Position numbers and translations under genes: made by a program. Below, one piece after another: positions 50,554 to 59,858 of a stretch of DNA of 64,000 nucleotides (the first letter of the stretch is position 1; each line of letters begins with the position of its first letter). The stretch covers positions 2,728,001 to 2,792,000 of the forward strand of contig CBDEUH010000004.1 of the NCBI GenBank assembly GCA_965243255.1, given 5' to 3'. The notes beneath the pieces were generated by a model. That model was given only the letters and a program-made list of their open reading frames with translations. It was not told where the DNA came from and did not search any database. This DNA comes from Bin87 sp965243255. Lineage in GTDB: Bacteria; Chloroflexota; Dehalococcoidia; Lucifugimonadales; UBA3495.

Positions 50554-51965
50554 CCCACCAGGTTCCAGTAGGGAATCACCAGCAGCAGCAGCACGGCGAT
50601 GACCGCTACCGTCATTGTGATGCCGAAGCGGAAAATCTCCGGGTTGGCTATGTTGGCGCGCTGGAAGACGAACACCGCCGAAGTGCCGCCGGCGCCGTAA
50701 TACACCGCCGAATCGCCCACCACGACGGCGGCGAACCCACACACCAGCGGGTCCAGCCCCAGCGACTCCGCGGCGGCCATGGTTACCGGAATCACCAGCG
50801 CCAGGTAGCCGGCGATGTTGGGCAGCAGCATCCGCAGCAACGCAAAGCATACGCACAGGGCCAGCAGGATCAGCATGGGCGAGGACACCAGCTGCGACAC
50901 GCCACCCACCAGCGTCTCCGAGAACCACGCCGCCGCGCCGCTGGACACCAGCGAGTGGGACAGCGATAGCGACGTTGCGATGACGAAGAAGTTGGTCCAG
51001 CCCACGTTGCGCTCGAATTCACCCCAGGTGAGGATGCCAACTCGGGGCAGCAGGATGAGGCACAGGGCGATGAGAGCCGGCACCGCCGGATGCAGCCCGT
51101 GGGCGAAGTCGGTGAACCACATCAGCGCGGTGACGATAACAATCGCCCCGGCGCGGAGTTCCACGGGCTTGATCGGGCCGGGCAGAGCCGGCGTGGCGTC
51201 GCCGGTGCCCTGATTCCGAAAGCCCCCACGGTAGAACAGAAACAGCAGCGCGCCGCCCACAACCAGGTTGGCATAGAAGGGCACGCTCATGATGACGAAC
51301 CACTGGGTCCAGGAGAAATCGCCCAGCAGACCCGACGCCACCACCGGAGTGATGCCGCCGGCCAGCAGCGCGGTGGAACCCAGCCGGTTCAGGCAGCCCA
51401 TGGCCATCATGGTGGCGTTGTAGAAGGGGTGCCCCTGGGGGATGTTCCACTGCTCCAGCACCTGCTCGTACACGTGCACCATGATCGCGCCCCTGGTGCT
51501 GGCCGACGGCAGCGCGAACGTGAGCGCGGCGAAGGAAAAGAGCATCTGCACGTAGAGCAGGTACGGGCTGCCCACGGCGCCCCGCATCAGAAACACTGCC
51601 ATGCGCTCGGCCAGGCCGGACTGGTGCACCGCCAGGCCCAGGGTCAGGATGCCGATGAGGAAGTAGCACACCGGCTGCGAGAACCCGTACACCGCCTCGC
51701 CGATGCCGGGCACGGCTCCGAAGAGCACCAGCAGCACCACTCCGCCGATGCCGGCCACGCTGACGTGAATCGCTTCGGTGGCCCACAGCACGACCACCAG
51801 GGTCATTACCGCCAGGGAGCGCTGCCCCTGCACCGTCAGCCCTTCGGGCGTGGGCATCAGCAGAATAGCGAGGAACGCCGCGATGGCGACCAGAAGCTTG
51901 ACCGCCGTGGGGTTGAAAACCGCTCGGGAGAGGGTGAAGGCTCCCTGCGGGCTGTCCTGGCTCAC
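50535..51965 (-). CDS. DASS-family (SLC13-like) sodium/anion symporter
   Basis: 476-aa polytopic carrier with about 11-13 helices. It has the two-repeat DASS pattern: FALPSASTRGAIMVHVYEQVL with the first SNT-like substrate loop (residues about 150-165), and GWTNFFVIATSLSLSHSLVSSG followed by LLPNIAGYLALVIPVTMAAAESLG in the second half. Substrates in this family are di- or tricarboxylates, sulfate or similar anions. Its start overlaps the stop of the RSH gene by 4 bp, an unexpected operon of a carrier with a stringent-response enzyme. Confidence 0.85.
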   Translation of the reverse strand: MSQDSPQGAFTLSRAVFNPTAVKLLVAIAAFLAILLMPTPEGLTVQGQRSLAVMTLVVVLWATEAIHVSVAGIGGVVLLVLFGAVPGIGEAVYGFSQPVCYFLIGILTLGLAVHQSGLAERMAVFLMRGAVGSPYLLYVQMLFSFAALTFALPSASTRGAIMVHVYEQVLEQWNIPQGHPFYNATMMAMGCLNRLGSTALLAGGITPVVASGLLGDFSWTQWFVIMSVPFYANLVVGGALLFLFYRGGFRNQGTGDATPALPGPIKPVELRAGAIVIVTALMWFTDFAHGLHPAVPALIALCLILLPRVGILTWGEFERNVGWTNFFVIATSLSLSHSLVSSGAAAWFSETLVGGVSQLVSSPMLILLALCVCFALLRMLLPNIAGYLALVIPVTMAAAESLGLDPLVCGFAAVVVGDSAVYYGAGGTSAVFVFQRANIANPEIFRFGITMTVAVIAVLLLLVIPYWNLVGYPLAP

Positions 51966-54187
51966 CGCTCGGTCTGGCGCAGCGGGCTGCTGGTAACCCT
52001 GCTGACGGAGGTAACGCCGCGGACGCCCTCAATGCGCGAGAACACCCGGTTGAGCTGCTGCAGGCCGGCGATGTGAATGGTCAGCTCCATGCTGACGGTG
52101 GCGTTGTCGTTCTCGCGGGTTACCACCCAGGCAATGTTGATTTTGTCCTCGGACAGCCGGGTGGAAACATCCCGCAGCAGGCCCACCCGGTCGATGGCCT
52201 CGATGCGGACGCGCACGGGATAGAGTTCCTGCTTCTGTCCCCAGGAAACGGGCACCAGCCGCTCCCGTTCGTCTTCGTTGAGGACGTTGATGCACTCGAC
52301 CTTATGGATGCTGACGCCTCGGGAGCGGGTTACGAAACCGATGATGGCGTCGCCCTGGATGGGGTTGCAGCAGGCGGCGATGCGGGTGAGCAGGTCGCCG
52401 ACGCCCAGCACGGTAATCCCCGAGGTGGGGCTGTCCAGGCGTTGGGAACCCTTGAGGGGAATCTGCCATTCCTCGGTTTCGGTGTCCTTGCTGCGGTATT
52501 CGGACAACCGGTCGGCCAGGGCGGAATCGCTGAGTTCGCCGGAGCCCAGGGCGGCCAGCAGGTCTTCCATCGTCTCGTAGCGGCACAGCGCCAGAACCTC
52601 CCGGTCGGCCAGTTTCACGCCCATGCGACGCAGTTCGCGACGCAGCAGGTCCTTGCCTCGCGTGATGTTGGCGCTGCGGGCCTGCCGGTTGAACCAGGAG
52701 CGAATCTTCTGGCGGGCGCTGTTGGTGGCCACGTAGCCCCGGGAGGGATTGAGCCAGTCGGGGGAGGGGCCGCGTCCGGTCTTGCCGGCGACGACCTCCA
52801 CGGTATCGCCGTTTTCCAGCGGAGTGTCCAGCGAGACCAGCCGTCCGTTGATCTTGGCGCCGGAGATGCGATGGCCGAGGTCGGTGTGAATCTTGTAGGC
52901 GAAGTCAATGGGCGTGGCGCCGGAGGCCAATTCCATGATGTCGCCCTTGGGGGTATAGACGAATACCTGGTCATGGAAAAGGTCTTCGCGCACCGAGTCC
53001 AGGAACTCGTTGGTGTCGGGAGTTTCCCGCTGCCACTCCAGGAGCTGACGCAGCCAGGTCATGCGCTCCTCGAAGCGGCCCCGTCCGCCGGCGGTTCCGG
53101 AGCCTTCCTTGTAGCGCCAGTGGGCGGCGACGCCGTACTCGGCCACCCGGTGCATCTCGTCGGTTTTGATCTGCACTTCCAGGGGATGGCCGCCGTCGCA
53201 GATGACGGTGGTGTGCAGCGCCTGGTACATGTTCTGCTTGGGAGTGGCGACATAGTCGTCGAACTGGCCGGGGATAGGCATCCACATCCGGTGGGTCACG
53301 CCCAGGGCGGCGTAGCAGTCGGCCACGTCGTCAACGATGACGCGCAGGGCGTAGAGGTCGAATATGTCGCTGAGTTCCTTGCCCTCGGCGGCGTACTTCT
53401 CGATTTTCTTGTGGATGGAGTAGATGCCCTTGGGGCGGCCGTTGACCTCGGCGTTGAGCCGGTTTTCCAGCAGTTCCTCGCGGAGGCGGTCGGCGACGCT
53501 GGCGACGTAGGCCTCGCGCTGGGAGCGGCGGGCGGCCAGCATCTTGGAGATTTCCCGGTACCTGGCTTCGTTGAGATGGCGGAAGGCCAGGTCGTCCAGC
53601 TGCCACTTGATTTCCCAGATGCCCAGGCGGTGAGCCAGGGGGGAATAGACGTCCAGGGTTTCCTGGGCGATGCGCCGGCGCTTGGGTTCGGGCAGGGCGT
53701 CCAGGGTGCGCATGTTGTGCAGGCGGTCGGCCAGCTTGATGAGGACGACGCGGATATCCTCGGCCATGGCCACCAGCATCTTGCGCAGGCTTTCGGCGTA
53801 GAGACTTTCGGCGTCGGCGGCGCTGAATCCGTTGGCGCCGGGGGGGCGGTAGTCAACGCGGGTGAGCTTGGTTACGCCGTCCACCAGTCGGGCCACGTCG
53901 GGGCCGAAGCGGTCTTCCAAGTCCTCCACGGGGACGCCGCAGTCCTCCATGACGTCGTGGAGGAGGGCGGCCTTGATGGTATCGGGGTCCAGGTAGAGGT
54001 TGGCCAGGATGGTGGCGGCGGCCAGGGGATGGACGATGTAGGGGTCGCCGGAGAGGCGTTTCTGGCCGTCGTGGCAGCCGGCGGCGAAGTCGTAGGCGTC
54101 GCGGATGGCGTCAACCTGCTCCGAATCGTCCACGTATTCGGATACGCAGGCGATTAAGTCAGTGGAGTCGCTGGCTACTTCGACCAT
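51962..54187 (-). CDS. rel: Bifunctional (p)ppGpp synthetase/hydrolase (RSH)
   Basis: Stringent-response enzyme, 741 aa. Hydrolase domain: IVHPLAAA (His53) and LLHDVMEDCG (His77-Asp78, Glu81-Asp82), all intact. Synthetase domain about 230-370: GIYSIHKKIEK, IFDLYALRVIVDD and HTTVICDGGHPLEVQIKTDEMHRVAEYGVAAHW. TGS domain VFVYTPKGDIMELASGATPIDFAYKIHT, then a helical/zinc-finger-like region and a C-terminal ACT domain (GLLRDVSTRLSEDKINIAWV). Both activities look functional, as in Rel of single-RSH bacteria. The ATG at 54187 begins MVEVASD; upstream codons to 54460 do not look coding. Confidence 0.95.
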   Translation of the reverse strand: MVEVASDSTDLIACVSEYVDDSEQVDAIRDAYDFAAGCHDGQKRLSGDPYIVHPLAAATILANLYLDPDTIKAALLHDVMEDCGVPVEDLEDRFGPDVARLVDGVTKLTRVDYRPPGANGFSAADAESLYAESLRKMLVAMAEDIRVVLIKLADRLHNMRTLDALPEPKRRRIAQETLDVYSPLAHRLGIWEIKWQLDDLAFRHLNEARYREISKMLAARRSQREAYVASVADRLREELLENRLNAEVNGRPKGIYSIHKKIEKYAAEGKELSDIFDLYALRVIVDDVADCYAALGVTHRMWMPIPGQFDDYVATPKQNMYQALHTTVICDGGHPLEVQIKTDEMHRVAEYGVAAHWRYKEGSGTAGGRGRFEERMTWLRQLLEWQRETPDTNEFLDSVREDLFHDQVFVYTPKGDIMELASGATPIDFAYKIHTDLGHRISGAKINGRLVSLDTPLENGDTVEVVAGKTGRGPSPDWLNPSRGYVATNSARQKIRSWFNRQARSANITRGKDLLRRELRRMGVKLADREVLALCRYETMEDLLAALGSGELSDSALADRLSEYRSKDTETEEWQIPLKGSQRLDSPTSGITVLGVGDLLTRIAACCNPIQGDAIIGFVTRSRGVSIHKVECINVLNEDERERLVPVSWGQKQELYPVRVRIEAIDRVGLLRDVSTRLSEDKINIAWVVTRENDNATVSMELTIHIAGLQQLNRVFSRIEGVRGVTSVSRVTSSPLRQTER

Positions 54188-54894
54188 TGGCGTCCTCCGG
54201 TCCGCCGGTGGCGGGCCCATTACTCCGGGCGTGAGGCGGCGCGGTATGCGGTGGGAACTGATGATACCGATACGGCGGCGGTATGTCCAGCGTTGGGGCG
54301 GCGGTGGGAATGCGGAACTGCATGTGATGGGTGGGCGGTTGGTTTTTGTGATGTTCGTTGGGGCTGGCCTCCGGTGGGTTGGTGTTGGTTTTCGGTAGGT
54401 TGGGTAGCCTGCCTGAGGTAAGTGGTCGTTGTCAGCCCCACGGCCGGGGGAGTTACGCAAGGGGGTTTATACCCTCCGAGTGGATGAGCCTAATGAGAGC
54501 GTCCAGTTCAGAGGTAGCCACCGTTAAGATTCGCACGGGTCATTTAGTTAGCCGTACACGACGCAGTGGGTAGCGCGCTGGAACAAGCTGGGTCTTGCGA
54601 TTTGGGTTTGCTGACGGTTGTGGCCGTTGACGACCGAACGAACCGGGTGTGGTAAGTTCTTGATTTACCTCGTTGCAGGCTGTGGGTTACCGATGGTTTC
54701 GCTAGCGATGGGGCTATTATGAACGTACGTTCTATGATTTGTCAATAGGCCGGCGTCGGTGGATTTTCCGAGTTTTCGGCGGGTGCAGGGACGTACTAGC
54801 CGCGGCCGGAGGCGGTGAAAGACAGCCTAATGCGAGTTGGCGGGAAGCCAAGGTACAACGTCACCTTTGGCCGGCATCGTGGGCGGATGTTTTC
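54188..54894. other. 707-bp gene-poor interval at the core/accessory junction
   Basis: Open frames here are short and unlike proteins. I see no tRNA, no clear terminator and no direct repeat. It contains the upstream region of the RSH gene, and marks the change from the dense, GC-rich core genes to the looser accessory stretch that follows. Nothing else can be supported. Confidence 0.6.
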
Positions 54895-55806
54895 TTATGG
54901 AGTTGGACGTTTTTGTTGTGTAGAAAGTCCTATCACTGTAGATCCATCGACGCGAATTTCGTGACCGCTGATGGCAATCACATTGCCCCGAAGCGTTTCA
55001 ATTGAACCCGGGAAGTTGGGGTCGTGTACTTCCACTTCAATTTGCTGGCCAGATTGAATGCCGTGGTCGTCATCCCAAAACTCCAGCGAGTATGACTGCA
55101 GCCATGGGTTGTCGTCTGATGGCGGTGTTAAGTTGCGGAACGCAACTGGGCCATCAGCACAGACCAGTCGTAGATTTTTCTCGCCGTTGGCGGTTATAAC
55201 TCTGACATCGACTGTGAGCAGTTGGGCCAAGTAGCATCGGGCATCGGTTTGGCTCTTGGCCCGCGCACGCACACGGACCGCGCCGTTGGTCATCGGTGTA
55301 ATGTCCCACACACCGTCAGCTCTACGGTCTATAAGACCCAGAGTCGTACCTGCCGGTGTCTGCACAATGCCAGAACGCTCCTTCTTTGGGCCGAGCCAAT
55401 CTACATCCGGTATGAATCTACGTGGTTGAGGTGGAAGAACGTCAATCCTGCTCAGCCAGTATTGCACGGCGGGGTCCTTGGATTGCGCTAGTTGCCGGTA
55501 CGCGTCCGTCACTACCTCATTCATAAACTGGTCCCCGATGCAGAAATTATTACGCTTTGCGTCGGCAAGCGCCTCACGAAAGGACGGATGTTGCTCCACC
55601 CATTGGACGTAATTTTTGACGGATTTCTCTTTCGGGGTGCCAGGGGCCTTGCCCGTAAAATCGGTTTTTTGGACGGATTTGTGGGCAGGTTGGATGGTAT
55701 TTGGGCAGATGTCAAATTTTATGGGCAACTTCTGGGCTCTTCGGGCAACGCCTATCCGTCCCCTTTCCGCTACCGACGCCGCCCATGCGCTATCACGGCA
55801 TGGCAC
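54895..55806 (-). CDS. Hypothetical protein, 303 aa
   Basis: No recognised family. The first 30-40 residues are basic and may not be translated, since there is no RBS at the 55806 start. A helical segment (VKNYVQWVEQHPSFREALADAKRNNFCIGDQFMNEVV, about 64-100) is followed by a beta-rich region with a proposed C-terminal domain at about 255-300 (GQQIEVEVHDPNFPGSIETLRGNVIAISG) that looks like a small beta-barrel. No signal peptide or transmembrane helix is seen. It is the last gene of a same-strand group with the next two hypothetical genes; the gap is 72 bp. Confidence 0.6.
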   Translation of the reverse strand: MPCRDSAWAASVAERGRIGVARRAQKLPIKFDICPNTIQPAHKSVQKTDFTGKAPGTPKEKSVKNYVQWVEQHPSFREALADAKRNNFCIGDQFMNEVVTDAYRQLAQSKDPAVQYWLSRIDVLPPQPRRFIPDVDWLGPKKERSGIVQTPAGTTLGLIDRRADGVWDITPMTNGAVRVRARAKSQTDARCYLAQLLTVDVRVITANGEKNLRLVCADGPVAFRNLTPPSDDNPWLQSYSLEFWDDDHGIQSGQQIEVEVHDPNFPGSIETLRGNVIAISGHEIRVDGSTVIGLSTQQKRPTP

Positions 55807-55878
55807 CGACCGGACTCTAATCCTATCAGACCATCGCCATCAGCGTCAGTTAGCGCGGACAGCACGAGGTCCCAAAAG

Positions 55879-56493
55879 TCACTCTAGATTCCCCAGAAAT
55901 TCACTGGCGAGTTTCAACGTATCCTCAGAGTCTGCGTGCTGAGCGATCGCAAGGGCCAAAATCTGGGCTGCATTCGGGTCTGACCGAGATATCTCCATAT
56001 CCAGGGCTCCAGCATAGCTCCCCGACAGCACGTGAAGCAACACACAAAGTTTGTATAGGGACCTGACCTCATGTCCCGCAGCCTCGGGAACGAGTGCCAG
56101 GACGGTACTCGTGGGGTGAGTGAGCGGGGCCAATTCTTCATCAAAACGGTCAAAACATCTGGGCACGTGGCATTCTTCCCCAGGTTCATGGGCTATCGTA
56201 CACATACCGCCGAGTGTCAAATGGCGCAGTTGTTCGAGCGCGTACCTGATTTCCGGGGCCATCACGTGGATCGCCCATCTGTCTATGTTCCACCCAACGA
56301 CGGCCCTCACGTGACAACTAACCTTACGGAGACGGAGCAAAGCGTCGGTATCACCATCCCGCTCCGGACTAAACGGACCAAAACGCTCGTGATGAAGATT
56401 CAAGAGTTCGCAGAGCGCCTTAATTTGCCGGTCACACGCTTCGGTCAGTCGCTCGATGACTTCATCCTTGATGGGCAGGGAATGGTTCTTCAT
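55879..56493 (-). CDS. Hypothetical helical protein, 204 aa
   Basis: Soluble and mostly helical; not recognised. It contains a cysteine/histidine-rich middle (GGMCTIAHEPGEECHVPRCFDRF, about residues 95-117) that might bind a metal, and a C-terminal run of alanine-rich helices. The start codon overlaps the stop of the upstream gene by 4 bp (ATGA), so the two are translationally coupled and probably act together. Confidence 0.65.
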   Translation of the reverse strand: MKNHSLPIKDEVIERLTEACDRQIKALCELLNLHHERFGPFSPERDGDTDALLRLRKVSCHVRAVVGWNIDRWAIHVMAPEIRYALEQLRHLTLGGMCTIAHEPGEECHVPRCFDRFDEELAPLTHPTSTVLALVPEAAGHEVRSLYKLCVLLHVLSGSYAGALDMEISRSDPNAAQILALAIAQHADSEDTLKLASEFLGNLE

Positions 56494-57353
56494 GAGGAGG
56501 CTTCACCCTCATCCGTCGCGCCCCCTTCGACGATTCGTTTCTGCAATGCCCTGAACGGAGCGGCTGTCTCCCTTGCCCTTTGAGACAGCTCCAGCGCATC
56601 GTCAAAGAGTTGGCTGGTACCTCGAGGAATCTTGAGAGCCCCATACGCCACCAACGACCAACACACGTAATGCTGTGCGCTGTTCATGATGTCAGCGAAC
56701 GCGAGGTCAAACTGTAATTCTGGCGCTGGCATCACCCCGCCCAATCCCGGCGTCATACGGAGTCTAGCGGGAGTAGTGTGGCAGAAGCTGTCATTTAAAT
56801 GGTCCCAGTACATACGCCCTTGGGTTAGCACCGAGACTCGTTCCGACAAGTAAACCTTCTTCGGTTTCTTCTCGTCGAAAACACCAACGTTTGCCCTCGC
56901 CCTCATGATGCTTGCCCTCAGTTCCTCCTTGCTTATCGCCCCTCTGGTGAGCCTCAATAGCCAGTAGTTATAGTCGTATTCCAGGCTATTGGTAACGTAG
57001 TACAGCGCTTCCGGGGTTTTCTCCACGGCCATCCGGCTTATGGACGTGATTTCTGCGGCGCATTCAATCAGTACCTTGGTTTGCACTCCTAGCGAGTGCA
57101 GATTGCCCTGCTCGTTGGCACGAAGCACGGCGGCAACATGAAACCCTTCCTTCCTCATCACAAGGCTGTGCATGCGAAACGTATCGTTAAGGATGTCTTC
57201 GTCGCTTGGTTCCTCTGGAAAATCAAACAGGGGCTTATCCAGGTCAACGTCGGCGAGGTTCTGCTGAAGAAGCTGATGAGCTTCCACAAGATGGCCAGCG
57301 AGCGCCGCACGTATCTCTTTCAGCCGTGAAAAATCGATAAAGTCTGAACTCAT
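56490..57353 (-). CDS. Hypothetical protein, possibly DUF5677/HEPN-like
   Basis: 287 aa from the ATG at 57353 (a TTG at 57383 is an alternative). Helical throughout; the segment SLGVQTKVLIECAAEITSISRMAVEKTPEALYYV (about 89-122) recalls the helix pair of DUF5677-like or HEPN-related proteins, but an R-x4-6-H RNase motif is not evident. I would not assign a function. It couples to the next gene by a 4-bp overlap, and the trio may be a defence or stress operon. Confidence 0.55.
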   Translation of the reverse strand: MSSDFIDFSRLKEIRAALAGHLVEAHQLLQQNLADVDLDKPLFDFPEEPSDEDILNDTFRMHSLVMRKEGFHVAAVLRANEQGNLHSLGVQTKVLIECAAEITSISRMAVEKTPEALYYVTNSLEYDYNYWLLRLTRGAISKEELRASIMRARANVGVFDEKKPKKVYLSERVSVLTQGRMYWDHLNDSFCHTTPARLRMTPGLGGVMPAPELQFDLAFADIMNSAQHYVCWSLVAYGALKIPRGTSQLFDDALELSQRARETAAPFRALQKRIVEGGATDEGEASS

Positions 57354-57590
57354 AGCTGTCTGCCTATTGGGTCTGTTCTCCAAATGGCAATTCTACCTTC
57401 CTGCTGCCTTCGTCCGACTTGCCCGGCTTGAGCAGCGCCCGAAAGGACTTGATGCTATTGGGGCCTATTTCGCCGCCCACCTGCCGACCAATGTCTTGGT
57501 TTAGCCGATAATGCCGGATGTTCTAGGGGGAGTGTCTGCTAGGTGGGTGCACAGTACGTGTGAACGGTTCTCCCCGGAGGTGAGCACCGC

Positions 57591-57797
57591 CTTACCGCAT
57601 CACCCAGAATCCGAGCATTTGGACAGGCCGTCGGGGAACTCAAAGACCTTGCCGTCCCCGACGACGCGGAATCTGTGGAGATTGTAGCAAGGGACAGAGG
57701 ATTCAGGAAATACCCAGCGAGGGTATCGCCCTTATCGTTCCCCGAATGGTGGCCGTTTCGGGTGGGCTTTAGGTTTTTCGGGCAAAATTTTCTCTAG
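57591..57797 (+). pseudogene. Small gene remnant lacking a start codon
   Basis: A plus-strand frame of 68 codons reads like protein (SPRIRAFGQAVGELKDLAVP, then SVEIVARDRGFRKYPARVSP and PEWWPFRVGFRFFGQNFL). GGAGGTGA at about 57576-57583 lies at the right distance, but the codon expected to be the start is CTT. I see no ATG, GTG or TTG in frame. It is probably a decayed small gene; the rest of the interval 57354-57826 shows nothing else. Confidence 0.35.
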
Positions 57798-57826
57798 CAT
57801 CTTACTTGGAGTGAGCGGCGAAGGGA

Positions 57827-58471
57827 TCAAAAATCGTCGGTGTTGCCTTCTTGGCTTGGACCGTCGGAGTCTATGCGTTCGGTGCAGTCCAGTATGTCGC
57901 AGAATTGGCATTCCGAACTGCTGGGCACGGGCCCGGGTGGCGTGTCCGCGGCCAACCGTCGGATGAGAGCCCCGAGGGCCTCTACGAACAGATCGGGCAG
58001 CGATTCTTGCGGAATCCTCACCGTGTGGGTGGGATAGACGACCTCACCATTGACCCGGACGTTCCGGTACTGCGGTAAGGCCAAGGGCAGGGCGTACTGG
58101 TAGATCATGACCTGCACACGATGCCAGGGCTGTTCCCGACCGGTCTTGACGTCGATAATGGTGGCGTCCCGGTCGTCGAGCGTAACGAGGTCGGGACGCC
58201 CGGCCAGCGTGGCGGACTTTCCGCGCAGCCGAAAGGCGTTCTGCCCTTCGACGTACACGGCGTAGCCGCGGTCTTTCCATTCTTGCTTTTGCCGGTTCAG
58301 CAGCGCCGTATGGCGCATCAGCCACTCGGTCTGGTCGAAGCCAGAGGGCGGCTTCGACCAGTTCCGGTAGTGTGCCTTGAACCAGATGCTCCACTCGCAC
58401 GAGCTTTCGCCCGTCAGCAGGCGGGGCAACCAGGTGGTCCAGATGTAGGGGTGATTTCGTTGTTGCGACAT
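57827..58471 (-). CDS. Cas4/RecB-like PD-(D/E)XK nuclease with cysteine cluster
   Basis: 214 aa. The nuclease core is GRPDLVTLDD (Asp94), ATIIDVKTG (Asp107, Lys109) and a QxxxY motif (Gln120-Tyr124) as in RecB/Cas4 enzymes. Cys25 near the N-terminus and Cys188, Cys191 and Cys196 near the C-terminus (ECQFCDILDC) match the four-cysteine iron-sulfur clamp of Cas4 and AddB. There is no CRISPR array or cas1/cas2 in the window. It starts 46 bp downstream of a SWIM/DDE transposase gene on the same strand and may belong to the same mobile unit. Confidence 0.8.
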   Translation of the reverse strand: MSQQRNHPYIWTTWLPRLLTGESSCEWSIWFKAHYRNWSKPPSGFDQTEWLMRHTALLNRQKQEWKDRGYAVYVEGQNAFRLRGKSATLAGRPDLVTLDDRDATIIDVKTGREQPWHRVQVMIYQYALPLALPQYRNVRVNGEVVYPTHTVRIPQESLPDLFVEALGALIRRLAADTPPGPVPSSSECQFCDILDCTERIDSDGPSQEGNTDDF

Positions 58472-58495
58472 GGGGCGACTCCTTCAGTTTGTGCG

Positions 58496-58526
58496 GTGGG
58501 AGAGAGCAGATTGCTCTCTAACCCAC
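58496..58526. repeat. Hairpin at the transposase 3' end
   Basis: GTGGG-AGAGAGCA-GAT-TGCTCTCT-AA-CCCAC folds into a 13-bp stem with one 2-nt bulge. It spans the transposase stop codon. It could be a terminator without a U-tract or part of an element end. Confidence 0.5.
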
Positions 58527-59858
58527 AGCATTTGGGCGCGCCCCGATTTTCGAGAACTCGGGCTCTAGGCCGAGTTCGTAAATGGAACGGACCAGCACGT
58601 ACAGGTTGTTAGCCAGAAGTTTGCAGAGCACGTTGTTGGCTTGGCTGACTGGCGTTTTCCCTCTGACGCTGGGCCCGTACTTGGCTTTGACCATTGAGAA
58701 GGCAGTTTCGACCTGCGACCTCTGGTGGTAGTGCTCGGCGAACCGCTCCCGGTTGAGTAGGAACGTCGCCAAGTGTTTGTCCCAGAGGGAGTTGTCGCTG
58801 TGGAATTTGGAGTTCTTGCGGAACGGTATCCAGGACTCAATGCCCAGTTCGTTCAACCATTCCAAGTTCTTCTCGCTCAAGTAGGCACCATCAGCCACCA
58901 CCTCTTCGACCGTGAACCCGGCATCCCTCGTCTCTCGCAACAGGGCAGGAAAGGCGGTGATATCGCCGATTGGTTCGACCGACGCGATGGCCGAGGTGAT
59001 GATATGGGTTTTGACTCCAACGATGATGTGGGTCTTCACGTAGGAGGCTCCAGTTTTCACCGAGCCGTACTTCTCGTCGCGCCAACGACCGTTTGCCTCG
59101 GTGCTGAATCCCGAGCTGTCGGGGGCGAAGGTCCTCTCAACCCTTTGGAGGGGCCGGGCCGACTCGGTGATGAGAGCGCGGAGGAGGTCCGTGGTCTCGG
59201 GAGCGTTCAGAAACGCGGTGCCGGAGTTGTGCCCGTACTCCGTCGAGATATACCCTTCCGCAGCGGATTCCTTGACAGGAGGCTGGAATCGCCTGGATGA
59301 TAGGCGTGAATACTCGCGATACACCTCACCAAAAATGAGGTCGCGGAGTGGGATTCGCGGGCGTCCCGGCCCGCTCCTGACCGGTTCTGGAACCGCTGTA
59401 CAGAGTGCATACAGCAGCTGTTTAAACAGGGGCCTCTCGTTTGTCTGAGTGCGGTTGTACATCCCCCAGTAGGTTTGCTCCTCCGGCGGGGCCGGCGGGT
59501 CCACTGGGATCCCCACGCTGCCATTGCGATGCGATACCGGGAGGAGATGGTCGATGGTTGCCGTGACCGGCACGGGAACGGCTTTGGCCTTCTGCTCCCG
59601 GTCGAGCACAATCTCCAAGGCGCGGATATGTTTGCAGGTCCTGAAAGCGTCGGGGCAACTGCAGTGTGCGCCGTCCTCGTCCATCGACAGGTGGTAGTAC
59701 ACGCCCGGGTTGGACTGGGACGGGATGGTCCAGCCGCCGGCTGTCTTGACGATGGGAGTTGATGCCGCGATAGCCATGCCACGTTGTTGGCGACCTTCGT
59801 CGCCGTCGTCCGTACCGGGCCACGGCGCAACGGTGGGAAATAGGTCAGCAATACTCAT
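58518..59858 (-). CDS. DDE transposase with N-terminal SWIM zinc finger
   Basis: 446 aa. Residues 55-80 hold a complete SWIM motif CxCx6CxH (Cys66, Cys68, Cys75, His77). After a variable linker, the transposase domain starts near 135; candidate catalytic residues are Asp247 (APDSSGFS), Asp323 (VADGAYLS) and Glu384 (SQVETAFSMVK), with the C-terminal YELGLEPEF. This is an IS4/IS5-like DDE domain with an added zinc finger. The strong GGAGAGG before the ATG at 59858 fixes the start; the open frame upstream to 60386 is not protein-like. Element ends were not found. Confidence 0.82.
   Translation of the reverse strand: MSIADLFPTVAPWPGTDDGDEGRQQRGMAIAASTPIVKTAGGWTIPSQSNPGVYYHLSMDEDGAHCSCPDAFRTCKHIRALEIVLDREQKAKAVPVPVTATIDHLLPVSHRNGSVGIPVDPPAPPEEQTYWGMYNRTQTNERPLFKQLLYALCTAVPEPVRSGPGRPRIPLRDLIFGEVYREYSRLSSRRFQPPVKESAAEGYISTEYGHNSGTAFLNAPETTDLLRALITESARPLQRVERTFAPDSSGFSTEANGRWRDEKYGSVKTGASYVKTHIIVGVKTHIITSAIASVEPIGDITAFPALLRETRDAGFTVEEVVADGAYLSEKNLEWLNELGIESWIPFRKNSKFHSDNSLWDKHLATFLLNRERFAEHYHQRSQVETAFSMVKAKYGPSVRGKTPVSQANNVLCKLLANNLYVLVRSIYELGLEPEFSKIGARPNAVG

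Noticed and set aside
57827..58471. CRISPR-Cas locus suggested by the Cas4-like protein
   Set aside because: No repeat-spacer array and no cas1, cas2 or effector gene is visible in the window.
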